In this document: positions 23,311-32,247 of the stretch, one piece after another | How the letters are laid out: each line of letters begins with the position of its first letter | Position numbering within the stretch: position 1 is the stretch's first letter | Source of the DNA: Kineosporia sp. A_224 | GTDB lineage: Bacteria; Actinomycetota; Actinomycetes; Actinomycetales; Kineosporiaceae | Direction of reading: 5' to 3' | Length of the DNA: 64,000 bases | Assembly: GCF_002198655.1 (NCBI RefSeq) | Contig: NZ_MWLN01000107.1 | Span: 48,589 to 112,588, forward strand | Notes under the pieces: generated by a model | What the model was told of the DNA's origin: nothing | What the model saw: the letters and a program-made list of their open reading frames with translations, nothing else | Databases searched by the model: none | Program-made: the position numbers and the translations under genes

Positions 23311-25770
23311 GTGAGCGACGCGCTCATCGACGCGGTACTCGACCGGGCCACCGCGGACACCGGCCTGGCCGATCCCGCGAAGCTCCTCGTGCTGGCGGCC
23401 CTCGAAGGCCCGGACGACCTCGACGACGCGCTCGCCGGCACCGCTGCATCCGCCGTCCCGCCGCCCGCCCCGACGCCACAGCCCGCCGCCGACTCGACCG
23501 CCGATCCGACCACCGCAGCGCGCGCCTACCTTTCCAGGGTGACCGTGACCGGCTTCCGCGGGATCGGGCCGGCCTCGACCCTCACCCTGGATCCCGGCCC
23601 GGGGCTGACCGTGGTCGCGGGCCGCAACGGCTGCGGCAAGTCGAGCTTCGCGGAGGCACTCGAGGTCGCGCTGACCCGGCACAGCTACCGGTGGAGCAAG
23701 CGGACGGCGGTGTGGAGCGAGTCCTGGCGCAACCTGCATCAGCCGCAGACCACCTCGATCCTCGTCGAGCTCGCCGAGGAAGGGCAGGGCACGACCACGG
23801 TCGGTGCCGAGTGGGCGGGCGGCGCCGACCTGGGTGCGGTGAAGACGTGGACCCAACGCCCCGGTGAGAAGCGCGGCGACCTCGACTCCTTCGGGTGGTC
23901 CCGCGACCTGGAACTGTTCCGGCCGTTCCTGTCCTACGACGAGCTCGGCGCCCTGTTCGCCGAGCCGAGCAAGCTCCACGACGCCCTGTCCGGGATCCTC
24001 GGCCTGGACCGCCTCGAGGACGCCGGCAAGCTCCTGACCGCCCGCGCAAAGTCCCTCGCCGAGCCGGCCACCCAGGCCACCGCCGTCGCCAAGCAGCTCG
24101 CCCCTCAGCTCACCGACTGCCCCGACCCGCGCGGCCCCCAGGCGCTGGCGCTCATGAAGGGCAAGAAGCCCGACCTGGCCGCTCTGTCCGCACTCGTCAC
24201 CGGCGCCGCACCAGCCGATCCGCACCTCGCCGCGCTACGCGCCCTGGCCCGCGTGGAGGCCCCGGGTCTGGCCCCGTGGCGGCAGGCCCGCATCGACCTC
24301 GACACAGCGACCGCACAGCGGGCCAACGCGCTCGCCGCCGCCGGCGCCGCTGAGATCGGCGCCACCACCCTGCTGCGCGCCGCCGTCCAGCACTTCGAAC
24401 AGCACGGACAAGGACTCTGCCCGGTCTGCGGGCAAGGCACCCTCGACCCGGCCTGGGCCGACCGGGCCCGCGCCAGCATCGACCAGGCCGGCCTGTTCGC
24501 CGACGCCCTCGCCGAAGCGGACGGCGACAGCTCGGCCGCCCGGACAGCGCTGCAGCGGGCCGTCCCCGCCGCACCGCACGTCGTTATCACGCCCGCGCCC
24601 GACGGCCTGCCCGACCTCGCCGACGCACTCACCCGCCTGGCAGACGCATGGGCGGAGCTGCGGGCGGCGTCCACCGACGAAAACTCTCCCGTCGCGGACG
24701 TCGAAACCCACCACGCGGCCGTCGAGGTCGCCGTCCACGAGGTTGTCGCACTTTCGACCGCGGCGGTCGCCGCCCGGGAGGACGCCTGGCAGCCGCTCGC
24801 CGTCCGAGTGGCCGAGTGGCTCGGCTTCGCTCGGCAGGCCGAGCAGACCGCAGACACTGTCGCTCACCTCAAGGCCGCGGAGAAGTGGCTCAAGACGAAC
24901 ACCAACGAGCTGCGCAACGCCCGCCTCGCCCCGCTCGCCGACCGCGCCCGCCAGATCTGGTCGATGCTGCGCCAGGAGAGCAACGTCGACCTCGGGGCCC
25001 TCACCCTCGAAGGCGCCAACACCCGCCGCCGCGTCGAGCTCGTGGCCTCCGTCGACGGCCAGGACGCTGGCGCGTTCGGCGTCATGAGCCAGGGCGAGCT
25101 CCACGCCCTCGCCCTCGCACTGTTCCTGCCCCGGGCCACCGCCGCCGACAGCCCGTTCGGGTTCCTCGTCATCGACGACCCCGTCCAGGCCATGGACCCC
25201 GCCAAGGTCGACGGCCTCGCCCAGGTCCTCCAGCAAACCGCCCAGGACCGGCAGGTCGTCGTCCTCACCCACGACGACCGCCTCCCCGAAGCCGTCCGCC
25301 GCCTCCAGATCCCCGCCCGGATCCTCGAAGTCACCCGCGACGCCGGCTCAGCCGTCGTCGTCCACGAAAGCTCCAACCCCGCAGAGCGCTACCTCAAGGA
25401 CGCCTACGCAGTCGCCAAAGACAGCGGCGTCCCGGCCGACGTCATCGCCAGCGTCGTCCCCGAACTCTGCAGACTCGCCCTCGAGACCGCCTGCCGGGAC
25501 ACGTACTTCCGCGCCCAGCTCCTCACCGGCACCGGCCGCACCGACGTCGAGAACCGATGGACGGCGACCCTCACCACCCGGCTGAGACTGCTGCTCGCCC
25601 TCACCGGACAGACCCAAGGCACCCTCGACAGCTGGCGCACGACCCCCGGACGACGCAACGCCCTCAAGGTCTGCACCTCCGGCGTCCACAACGGCCTCGA
25701 CGGCAGCCCCTTCAACGCAATCGACGACGTCCGCACGGTCGTGCGGGAACTGGCCGGCCATGGCCACTGA
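23311..25770 (+). CDS. Rad50/SMC-like AAA ATPase with CPxC zinc hook
   Basis: An 819-residue ABC-class ATPase. Seen in order: an N-terminal helical extension (1-70, Pro/Ala-rich linker 46-68); Walker A GRNGCGKSS (104-112); charged helical arms; a CPVCG motif (Cys370, Cys373) at the centre, as in the Rad50 hook; signature loop MSQGELHALALALF (about 592-605); Walker B FLVIDDP with Asp622-Asp623; D-loop AMDP; and H-loop LTHDD (His about 654). A 130-residue helical C-terminal domain (about 690-819) follows, resembling the HEPN-like tails of RloC-type proteins. The arms are short for Rad50. GTG start with GAGGAGGT upstream. Confidence 0.85.
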   Translation: MSDALIDAVLDRATADTGLADPAKLLVLAALEGPDDLDDALAGTAASAVPPPAPTPQPAADSTADPTTAARAYLSRVTVTGFRGIGPASTLTLDPGPGLTVVAGRNGCGKSSFAEALEVALTRHSYRWSKRTAVWSESWRNLHQPQTTSILVELAEEGQGTTTVGAEWAGGADLGAVKTWTQRPGEKRGDLDSFGWSRDLELFRPFLSYDELGALFAEPSKLHDALSGILGLDRLEDAGKLLTARAKSLAEPATQATAVAKQLAPQLTDCPDPRGPQALALMKGKKPDLAALSALVTGAAPADPHLAALRALARVEAPGLAPWRQARIDLDTATAQRANALAAAGAAEIGATTLLRAAVQHFEQHGQGLCPVCGQGTLDPAWADRARASIDQAGLFADALAEADGDSSAARTALQRAVPAAPHVVITPAPDGLPDLADALTRLADAWAELRAASTDENSPVADVETHHAAVEVAVHEVVALSTAAVAAREDAWQPLAVRVAEWLGFARQAEQTADTVAHLKAAEKWLKTNTNELRNARLAPLADRARQIWSMLRQESNVDLGALTLEGANTRRRVELVASVDGQDAGAFGVMSQGELHALALALFLPRATAADSPFGFLVIDDPVQAMDPAKVDGLAQVLQQTAQDRQVVVLTHDDRLPEAVRRLQIPARILEVTRDAGSAVVVHESSNPAERYLKDAYAVAKDSGVPADVIASVVPELCRLALETACRDTYFRAQLLTGTGRTDVENRWTATLTTRLRLLLALTGQTQGTLDSWRTTPGRRNALKVCTSGVHNGLDGSPFNAIDDVRTVVRELAGHGH

Positions 25771-26188
25771 TCCCGACGCGACGGCAGTCGGGCTCGCCCT
25801 TCTGGCGCGAGCACAGCGGCACCTGGTCGCTGCCCGCGCCGCCCTCGACGGGACAACGCAACTGCCCGCCCGCCGACGCACCAGAGCCGCTGCCGTCTTC
25901 GCCCGCACCGCCCTCGAGCACGTCGTCGACTCCGCGCTCGTCTCCCGCGGCCACGCCCTCACCGACGCAGGAATGAGAGTCCGGCTCATCTGCCTGCGAA
26001 CACTCGTCGACCAAGAGACCGGCACGATCGCCGAGATCGCCTGGGCCGGGCTCTCGCAAGGCTGCCACCAGCACGCCTACGAGCTCTCCCCCACCTGGGC
26101 CGAAGTCCGCCACCACGTCAACCTCGTCGACCAGATCGCCCACCGAACCGTGACCGCCTCGACACCCACAGCCCGACCGACTAGGTGA
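25760..26188 (+). CDS. Small helical (HEPN-like) protein coupled to the ATPase
   Basis: A 142-residue all-helical protein, ATG 25760 inside the ATPase gene (11-bp overlap), so it is translationally coupled. The helices AAAVFARTALEHVVDSALVS (about 37-56) and AGLSQGCHQHAYELSPTWAEV look like HEPN/MAE-type fold helices, but a clean R-x4-6-H RNase motif is not obvious. It may be a regulatory partner or toxin of the ATPase. It ends the cluster; about 160 bp later lies a tRNA-like scrap. Confidence 0.6.
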   Translation: MATDPDATAVGLALLARAQRHLVAARAALDGTTQLPARRRTRAAAVFARTALEHVVDSALVSRGHALTDAGMRVRLICLRTLVDQETGTIAEIAWAGLSQGCHQHAYELSPTWAEVRHHVNLVDQIAHRTVTASTPTARPTR

Positions 26189-26350
26189 CGGATCAGCTCT
26201 CGGTCGGGCAGCGCCGGCCAAGCAGAACGACCCTGCCTCCGCCCATCCTCCGCAACTCACCCCAGCCTGCACCGAACAAGCGACGTCGCGAAACATCACG
26301 ACCATCAACGAGTGGCCGCAAACCCGCAGGTCACGGACCTGATCAACGTT

Positions 26351-26376
26351 GCGGATGGCGAGGGATTCGAACCTCC
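26351..26376 (-). pseudogene. tRNA-like T-arm/acceptor scrap
   Basis: On the minus strand GGAGG-TTCGAAT-CCCTC then GCCATCC-G resembles a tRNA T-arm (one mismatch) with acceptor 3' strand. Nothing 5' of it folds as a tRNA. It is similar in position and sense to the remnants at 8.3 and 14.3 kb and may mark the right end of the nuclease cluster. Confidence 0.35.
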
Positions 26377-26422
26377 GGCGCAAGGCTGTAACCTCACTCA
26401 GGCACTCGCCGATGTCGAGAGG

Positions 26423-26720
26423 GTGAAACTCGAATACGAGAACAAGATTCAAGAGGCATTGGAGCATGAGGAGTTGCGCGTTGCCATACTTGAACAGCGC
26501 ACCAGAGTATCGCTGTCATTGCTGACTCGAGACCCCGTCGCGGTCTTTGTGGGGCGCCTTGCTTCTCTTCGGATTCTTTATTGTCTTCTCAATGTTCTAC
26601 AACACGGAGATACCGAAAATCCTCGCGAACTCTTTTCTTGTATTTCTGGGTACTTCTTCGGGCAAGCGGGAAATCGTCACCTGGGACGCCCGAGTCGTCA
26701 AGTGCGGGGTACCGCGTTAG
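26423..26720 (+). pseudogene. Frameshifted small membrane protein
   Basis: From GTG 26423 one frame encodes a charged coiled helix (KLEYENKIQEALEHEELRVA, then ILEQRTRVSLSLL). At about 26535-26548 the coding signal jumps by +1 into a frame encoding a membrane segment, SLWGALLLFGFFIVFSMFYN, then IPKILANSFLVFLGTSSGKR and stop at 26720. Each half alone ends in nonsense, so a one-base indel in a small coil-plus-one-or-two-helix membrane protein is the best reading. Lower GC than the cluster before it. Confidence 0.5.
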
Positions 26721-27224
26721 GCGCTCAGGACTCCGGCCCGGAACGTCAATGACATGCACCGCCAGCAGAACCATCCGCCGGCGCCGACCGCCGGCGCCGA
26801 CTGTCTCAGCGATGCTGAACTCCGCGTCAATTGCCGTGATCCGAGTCACAATTCAGTCTGAGGCAGTTGGACCGGGCGAGGTTCTGCCGAGCTGTCGAGC
26901 CAGGCGGCACGCGTGACTCACCCCAGGCGACCCGAGCACCATCAACTGACCGCGAGAGTCAGTTATACCGAAGATCCCAGTTCCGAGCGCGGAGTCGGCG
27001 GTCGGCACGAACGACACCTTCTGCGACCCGACCGGCCCGCGCAGCAGCTGCAGCCAGCGAACGAACACGATCGCCGCCCGCCGGGCCCCATCCCCACGAC
27101 CCTGGGTGGGTCCGGTCGGGACAGTGGGATTCCGGCATGTCCGGAGACCGGATTTAGTGAGACTCAAGCTTGCGGAACCTTTCATGTCCACATGCAGAGT
27201 CCCTACTTGACCCGAACTGATCCA
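26721..27224. other. Intergenic, no supported gene
   Basis: About 500 bp with only short frames of poor codon bias. A 13-bp GC-rich unit (CCGCCGGCGCCGA) is repeated in tandem near 26775-26800. Composition moves from about 60% GC on the left to about 56% towards the glmM-like gene. Confidence 0.5.
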
Positions 27225-28610
27225 TCAACCTGCGATCACCTCATTGATCGCAGCAGACTTGCGGCGATCAAGTTCCCCCCGAATTAGCTCCACGACCTCC
27301 GAAACCACCTCGGCTACGGACGCGCCATCCTGTCCCTCACACATCACTCGCACAACAGGCTCGATAGCAGACATGCGGACCATCAGTCGCCCGCCCTGCG
27401 ATGACACAGCATTCGAGAGTTCCCGAATCTTCGATGACACGGCAGTCGCCGTGTCCAGAAAGTCACGACCATCCACCGGAACATGCGCAATCTCTTGCGG
27501 CAGAGGCGACCAGCACTCGGCGAGCCGGGACAGGTCGTCCCCTGACTCTGCCATCAGGCGAAGCATTTGTACTGCGGTCCTTATGCCATCACCTGTCGTC
27601 GCCTGCTGCGCTAAGATGATATGTCCGTACTCTTCGCCACCGAGAACGGCGCCCCGTGTGCGCATCATCGCCGCGACGTTCCGGTCGCCGATCGGCGCAT
27701 CAAGGACCTCGATGCCTAGGTCGCGCAATGAGTGACGAAGCCCGGAGTTCGACATCGCTGTTGTCACGACAAGCGGTGGCGCTAACGCCTCGCGTCGATG
27801 CATCTGTGTGGCAAGAATAGCGAGAATGTCGGAGCCCGTCCGGTCCCTGCCGATCTCATCGATGAGTAGCACTCGATCAGCGTCGCCATCGTGCGCGATG
27901 CCGAGGGCGCAATCATTGGAAACACGTTGGTGGCGCACAAACTCTGGATTAGTCGAGCCGACACCCATGTTAATGAAGTCGCCACTCGGCTCGCTAGCAA
28001 CCTCAACCACCTCTACGTTCATAAACCTGTAGATCTCAGGAGCTAGAAGCGCTGCGGCGCCGTTCGCACAGTCCAACGCGACGCGCAGGCCACTCAGATC
28101 GACCGATCCACTCGTCAAGTCGTCGACATACCGATCCACAGCACCCGAACACTCGATGATCCGACCCACGGATCTACCGAGGGGGCGAACTCCTAAAGGA
28201 CGCGTCTCCAGCATTTGCTCAATGACAATTTCTTCGGAGTCATTCAGCTTCCAGCCCTCGCGATCAAAGACTTTCAATCCGTTGTCCTCCAATGGATTAT
28301 GCGAGGCTGTGACCACGATCCCAAAGTAGGCCCCCAGGTGTGGCGTCAAGAATGCCACTGTTGCGGTTGGCACCACGCCAATCTGAAGTACATCCGCCCC
28401 AGCGGAAGCTATTCCCGCACTAACTGCTGCGACCAATAGGTCACTTGAGGGACGGGGATCCCAACCAACCACGACTCGGGGCCTTCTGCTGAGCGCCTCA
28501 CTGGCCAGGGTGCCGATTGCAGTTCCAAGCCCCAAGGCAGACTCGGGAGTAACGACGTGGTTCGCAAGCCCTCTAATGCCGTCCGCTCCGAACAATCTCC
28601 TCTCAACCAC
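27225..28610 (-). CDS. glmM: Phosphoglucosamine mutase (atypical, probably second copy)
   Basis: A 461-residue enzyme converting glucosamine-6-P to glucosamine-1-P for UDP-GlcNAc synthesis. Seen: N-terminal RLFGADGIRG, the phosphoserine loop VTASHNPLEDNGLK, the metal loop AHDGDADRVLLID, the sugar loop GGEEYGH, and a C-terminal phosphate-binding domain around VRMSAIEPVVRVMCEG (usually RPSGTEPxxRVM; here RMSAIEP, so the TxEP region is altered). The start is GTG 28610 behind AGGAGGAG. GC is about 57%, far below core genes, so I infer a horizontally acquired paralog; a core glmM should exist elsewhere. Confidence 0.85.
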   Translation of the reverse strand: MVERRLFGADGIRGLANHVVTPESALGLGTAIGTLASEALSRRPRVVVGWDPRPSSDLLVAAVSAGIASAGADVLQIGVVPTATVAFLTPHLGAYFGIVVTASHNPLEDNGLKVFDREGWKLNDSEEIVIEQMLETRPLGVRPLGRSVGRIIECSGAVDRYVDDLTSGSVDLSGLRVALDCANGAAALLAPEIYRFMNVEVVEVASEPSGDFINMGVGSTNPEFVRHQRVSNDCALGIAHDGDADRVLLIDEIGRDRTGSDILAILATQMHRREALAPPLVVTTAMSNSGLRHSLRDLGIEVLDAPIGDRNVAAMMRTRGAVLGGEEYGHIILAQQATTGDGIRTAVQMLRLMAESGDDLSRLAECWSPLPQEIAHVPVDGRDFLDTATAVSSKIRELSNAVSSQGGRLMVRMSAIEPVVRVMCEGQDGASVAEVVSEVVELIRGELDRRKSAAINEVIAG

Positions 28611-28995
28611 TGCACTCCTCCTCCTAGGTCGGTCGATCGCAACTTCTGGTCCTCCTGACTTCTCACGAGCAGCAAGGGCCACCTGCCGAGTCGCTACCAT
28701 GACCGACGCAACACCGGCATGAAGTTGGAAGCATTGCGGCACGGGGCCGCGCGAAGTCAACCAAAGTGTTCGTCAACAATATCGACGTTACCGGTATGGG
28801 CGGACCGGGGTTGCCGCTTGGCCTCCCTACCGCGATCTACTCGTTCGAACGCTCTTTCCAAACGACGAAGATTGACCTCGCCGCTCGGGCTGTGGCCCCC
28901 GCTAGCACGCTTCCTTATGGCTCGTGCTACGACGCGACTGGCGCAAGAGGCTGACGGTGAACTGTGCAGCCTCGTTCATATGAGCGGCCGTGTCT
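28611..28995. other. Intergenic with a doubtful 62-codon ORF
   Basis: Between glmM and the LuxR-type regulator (both minus strand). A plus-strand frame at 28766-28954 (GTG start, 62 codons, beginning MFVNNIDVTGMGGPGLPLGL) has a peptide-like composition but no ribosome-binding site. The promoter of the glmM-like gene must also lie here. Nothing else stands out. Confidence 0.35.
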
Positions 28996-29976
28996 CTATA
29001 GCCAGCCCCGTTGAGCAGCCTTCAACCCCGCCTCGAACCGGCTCGAAGCCTGCAGACGCTCCATGATGGAAGCCATTATCCGTCGCACGGTCCGCAGCGA
29101 CACGCCAAGGCGGCGACCTACTCCTTCGTCAGTTAGTCCCGCGGCAAGCAGTTGCAGGATCTCCCGCTCCATTGTGGTCAGCCCGGTCGTTTCGTCCCTT
29201 TCGCGCAACGCGCCGAGCGGCACGGCGGTGGCCCAAGCCACCTCAAACAGGTCCAAGAGTGATCGAAGGATTCCGGGTTCCGTCACGTATAGAGCACCCG
29301 TGCGGCTATTGCTTGGGTCAATCGGCACCAATGCCTGGGACCGGTCGACGATCACCATCCGTTGCGGGAGCACGGGGGCGGTGCGCACCTCTCCGCCCAA
29401 CTCCAGCAACCAGTGCGCATAGGCCACAGTGGCTGCGTCATTCCGCGCACTGTCCTGGTACAGCGTGCGAAAGGCCACACCCCGAGCGAGCGCATCACGA
29501 TCCAGCGAGCGGCCGGCTTCCAAGTCCTCAGGACGCTGAGCCGGACCAGGATGCACGGCGAGACAGTCGCTGGCCATTGTCCTTCCGAGTTGCTCCAGGC
29601 GACGCTGGATAGCGTCAAGGCCAATCAGCCGCTCCCCACCCATGCCGTTCAAGGTGGAATCGGCACACTCCGCGACGAGCGTCGTAACCGCGGCCTTGGC
29701 CGCGGCGACCTGAGCCTGGCGCTGCGCGAGTTCGACCTCTTGCCGTTGTACGAGGTCAGCAAGCCCCACCTCGGGGCTGACAGCACGCATCACCCCTGGT
29801 CGGTCCCTGGACGATCGCACCAACATCATGTCGGCCAGCTCGTCGAGGGCAGCTCGGACATCCCGCTCCTCAATGGCTAGCGCCACCGTCAACTCAGCTA
29901 CTCCGTAGTCGGGGTCCCTGAGCATCGCGCGGTAGACCAGGTCCGCCAACACACTGAGACCTAGCGCCTCGAGCAT
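28996..29976 (-). CDS. LuxR-type HTH regulator with TrmB-like N-terminus
   Basis: A 326-residue regulator. Residues 1-60 form a winged helix (LEALGLSVLADLVYRAMLRD..) of TrmB type. A coiled coil (about 75-105, QRQEVELAQRQAQVAAAKAA) follows, then a PLD-like ligand domain, and the last 65 residues are a LuxR HTH (LTTMEREILQLLAAGLTDEG, VGRRLGVSLRTVRRIMASIM). This layout is common in Streptomyces-like actinobacteria. The start is ATG 29976 with GGGAGG at good spacing; an upstream ATG (30015) is less likely. The target is unknown; the glmM-like gene downstream on the same strand is a candidate. Confidence 0.8.
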   Translation of the reverse strand: MLEALGLSVLADLVYRAMLRDPDYGVAELTVALAIEERDVRAALDELADMMLVRSSRDRPGVMRAVSPEVGLADLVQRQEVELAQRQAQVAAAKAAVTTLVAECADSTLNGMGGERLIGLDAIQRRLEQLGRTMASDCLAVHPGPAQRPEDLEAGRSLDRDALARGVAFRTLYQDSARNDAATVAYAHWLLELGGEVRTAPVLPQRMVIVDRSQALVPIDPSNSRTGALYVTEPGILRSLLDLFEVAWATAVPLGALRERDETTGLTTMEREILQLLAAGLTDEGVGRRLGVSLRTVRRIMASIMERLQASSRFEAGLKAAQRGWL

Positions 29977-30189
29977 GAGCTTCGCCTCCCGTCTGATCAG
30001 GCCGCGCCCCTTCACCTTCTACACCGGCCCACGAGGTGATCGTCCTGCCTGCAGCGAGCGCGTCAGGCCGCTACATCCATCTGATCCGCGCGAATCTACA
30101 CGAACTGTCGGTGCATGATCAGCCGGGCAGCGCCTAGTTCCTGTGGGGTTACCCGCTGTGCCTGAGCGGAAATCCGACGGGCTCCGGCC

Positions 30190-30270
30190 CTATCCGAGCG
30201 AGACGGCACCGAGCACCGTCCGGGCGGCGAAGGCCACGGTGACGGACTCGACGTTCAGCAGGTGCGCCAT
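30190..30270 (-). pseudogene. ABC-F ATPase, 5' stub cut off by the accessory region
   Basis: Nine bases after the ispE stop, ATG 30270 begins a frame of 26 codons (MAHLLNVESVTVAFAARTVL, then GAVSLG, stop) that is the very N-terminus of the ABC-F protein found directly after ispE in many actinobacteria. The Walker A region and the other roughly 570 residues are missing; the sequence left of about 30190 is unrelated and AT-richer. The stub therefore marks a break point of the accessory region. 29977-30189 contains no other gene. Confidence 0.7.
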
Positions 30271-30279
30271 CGCCGGTCC

Positions 30280-31197
30280 TCAGAGCAGCCGGGCGCCGGG
30301 CACCGGCCCGCGGCAGCGACGCACGTCGTCCGCCGCGCCGGACGCCGTGAGCGCCACGCTGATGTCGAGGGCCTGCTCGTGGTCGCGTACGAGGAAGGCC
30401 ACGGTCGGGCCGGAGCCGGAGACCATCGCGCCGAGCGCGCCGTACTCGCGGCCGACCTCGAGGGTGCGTTCGAGGGCCGGGGCGAGCGAGCACGCGGCGG
30501 GCTGCAGGTCGTTCTCGAGGGCCTCGCCGAGCGCCTCGGCGTCCCCGGAGCGCAGCGCCTGCATGAACCCGTCCGGCACGGTCGGCGCGGGGACGTCGCG
30601 GCCGGTCCGGAGCCGGTCGAGCTCACCGTAGACCACGGGCGTCGACAGGCCGGTCTCGCTGAGCGCGACGACCCACTCGTACTCGCCGCGGGCCAGCGCC
30701 GGGGTGAGCCGCTCGCCGCGGCCGGTGCCGACGGCGGTGCCGCCGACGAGGGCGAAGGGGACGTCGCTGCCGAGCTCGGCGGCGAGCCCGGCGAGGTCGT
30801 CGCGGGACATCCCGGTCTGCCACAGGGCGTCGCACGCGAGCAGCGCCGCCGCGGCGTCCGCCGAGCCGCCGGCCATCCCGCCCGCGACGGGGATCTGCTT
30901 CTTGATGTGCAGGTGCACGCCGTCGTCGACGCCGGCCCGCTCGGCGAGGAGCAGCGCCGCCCGGACGGCGAGGTTCGTCGCGTCGCGGGGCACGCCCTCG
31001 GAGTGGACGCCCTCGACGCTCACGCTCACGTCGTCGGCCGGGGTGGCGGTGACGTCGTCGACGAGCGAGACGGCGTGGAAGACGTTGACGAGCTCGTGGA
31101 ACCCGTCGTCGCGCAGGGGGCCGACGACGAGCGCGAGGTTGACCTTGCCCGGCGCTCGGGCGGTCACGCCGCGGGCGGTCGGGTGGCTCGTGGTCAT
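30280..31197 (-). CDS. ispE: 4-diphosphocytidyl-2-C-methyl-D-erythritol kinase
   Basis: A 305-residue GHMP kinase of the MEP isoprenoid pathway; it phosphorylates CDP-ME at the 2-OH. Motifs: N-terminal [11 protein letters not shown], the ATP loop [19 protein letters not shown] (about 95-113), and the C-terminal [12 protein letters not shown]. Length is normal. ATG 31197 overlaps the rsmA stop (ATGA), the usual actinobacterial rsmA-ispE coupling. Confidence 0.95.
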   Translation of the reverse strand: MTTSHPTARGVTARAPGKVNLALVVGPLRDDGFHELVNVFHAVSLVDDVTATPADDVSVSVEGVHSEGVPRDATNLAVRAALLLAERAGVDDGVHLHIKKQIPVAGGMAGGSADAAAALLACDALWQTGMSRDDLAGLAAELGSDVPFALVGGTAVGTGRGERLTPALARGEYEWVVALSETGLSTPVVYGELDRLRTGRDVPAPTVPDGFMQALRSGDAEALGEALENDLQPAACSLAPALERTLEVGREYGALGAMVSGSGPTVAFLVRDHEQALDISVALTASGAADDVRRCRGPVPGARLL

Positions 31198-32123
31198 CGG
31201 TCCGACCCTAGGGCATCCCCGGCGGCCTGCAGCCGGGCGGTGGCCACGGCGGCGAACTGCTCGACGGAGAGCATCTCGCCGCGTGCCGACGGGTCGACGC
31301 CGGCGGCCCGCAGGACGGTCTCGGCGGCGGGCGCCGAGCCGGCCCAGCCCGCGAGCGCCGCGCGCAGGGTCTTGCGGCGCTGCGCGAACGCCGCGTCCAC
31401 GCACCGGAAGACCTCCGCGCGCGGGGCGGGGGTGGTCGGCGGCTCCCGGCGGGTGAACCCGACGAGGCCGGAGTCGACGTTCGGGACGGGCCAGAAGACG
31501 CCGCGCGGCACGGTCCCCGCGCGGCGGACGTCGGCGTACCACGCGGCCTTGACCGAGGGGACGCCGTACGGCTTGTCGCCGGGCCCGGCGGCGAGCCGGT
31601 CGGCCACCTCGAGCTGCACCATGACGAGCCCGGTCCGCAGCGAGGGCAGCCGCTCGAGCAGCTGGAGGACGACGGGCACGGCGACGTTGTACGGCAGGTT
31701 CGCGACGAGCGCGGACGGCGCCGAGCCGGTCGTCGGGCCGGCCGGCAGCGCGGTGACGGCGAGCGCGTCGGCCTCGACGACGACGAGCCGGTCCGCGACG
31801 TCCGGGGCCCGCTCCGCGACGGTGCCCGGCAGCGCCCGCGCGAGCACCGGGTCGATCTCGACCGCGACGACGTCCGCACCGGTCGCGAGCAGGGCGAGGG
31901 TCAGGGAGCCGAGGCCGGGCCCGACCTCGACGACGGTGTCCCCCGGGCCGACCCCGGCGAGGCGGGCGATCCGGCGCACGGTGTTCGCGTCGTGGACGAA
32001 GTTCTGCCCGAGCGTCTTCGTCGGGCGCACCCCGAGGGCCTCGGCGAGCCGGCGGACGTCGGTGGCGCCGAGCAGCGCGACGGCGTCGCGCGCCGCGGGC
32101 TGCGGCACGACCGGGTCGGACAT
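31194..32123 (-). CDS. rsmA: 16S rRNA (A1518/A1519-N6)-dimethyltransferase
   Basis: A 309-residue KsgA-family enzyme that dimethylates two adenines in the 3' hairpin of 16S rRNA. Seen: [10 protein letters not shown] at the N-terminus, SAM motif [19 protein letters not shown], and the catalytic NLPYNVA motif; the C-terminal helical domain has [16 protein letters not shown] 32123 follows AAGGTAG. A strong hairpin separates it from rpfB upstream, so it may also have its own promoter. Confidence 0.95.
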   Translation of the reverse strand: MSDPVVPQPAARDAVALLGATDVRRLAEALGVRPTKTLGQNFVHDANTVRRIARLAGVGPGDTVVEVGPGLGSLTLALLATGADVVAVEIDPVLARALPGTVAERAPDVADRLVVVEADALAVTALPAGPTTGSAPSALVANLPYNVAVPVVLQLLERLPSLRTGLVMVQLEVADRLAAGPGDKPYGVPSVKAAWYADVRRAGTVPRGVFWPVPNVDSGLVGFTRREPPTTPAPRAEVFRCVDAAFAQRRKTLRAALAGWAGSAPAAETVLRAAGVDPSARGEMLSVEQFAAVATARLQAAGDALGSDR

Positions 32124-32144
32124 GGGGCTACCTTCCCAGACGGC

Positions 32145-32178
32145 CGCGCCCGGCGGACCGAAGGGTCCGCCGGGCGCG
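32145..32178 (-). terminator. Hairpin between rpfB and rsmA
   Basis: Perfect 15-bp GC stem (32145-32159 with 32164-32178) around a 4-nt loop GAAG, no T-run. Lies after the rpfB stop and before rsmA, so it should end or attenuate rpfB transcripts. Confidence 0.7.
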
Positions 32179-32247
32179 GGACGTCGCGGCCGGGGCCGCG
32201 GGTGGTGCTGACGGGCAGGGTGCCGAGCGGGACGACGAGCGGAGGCG

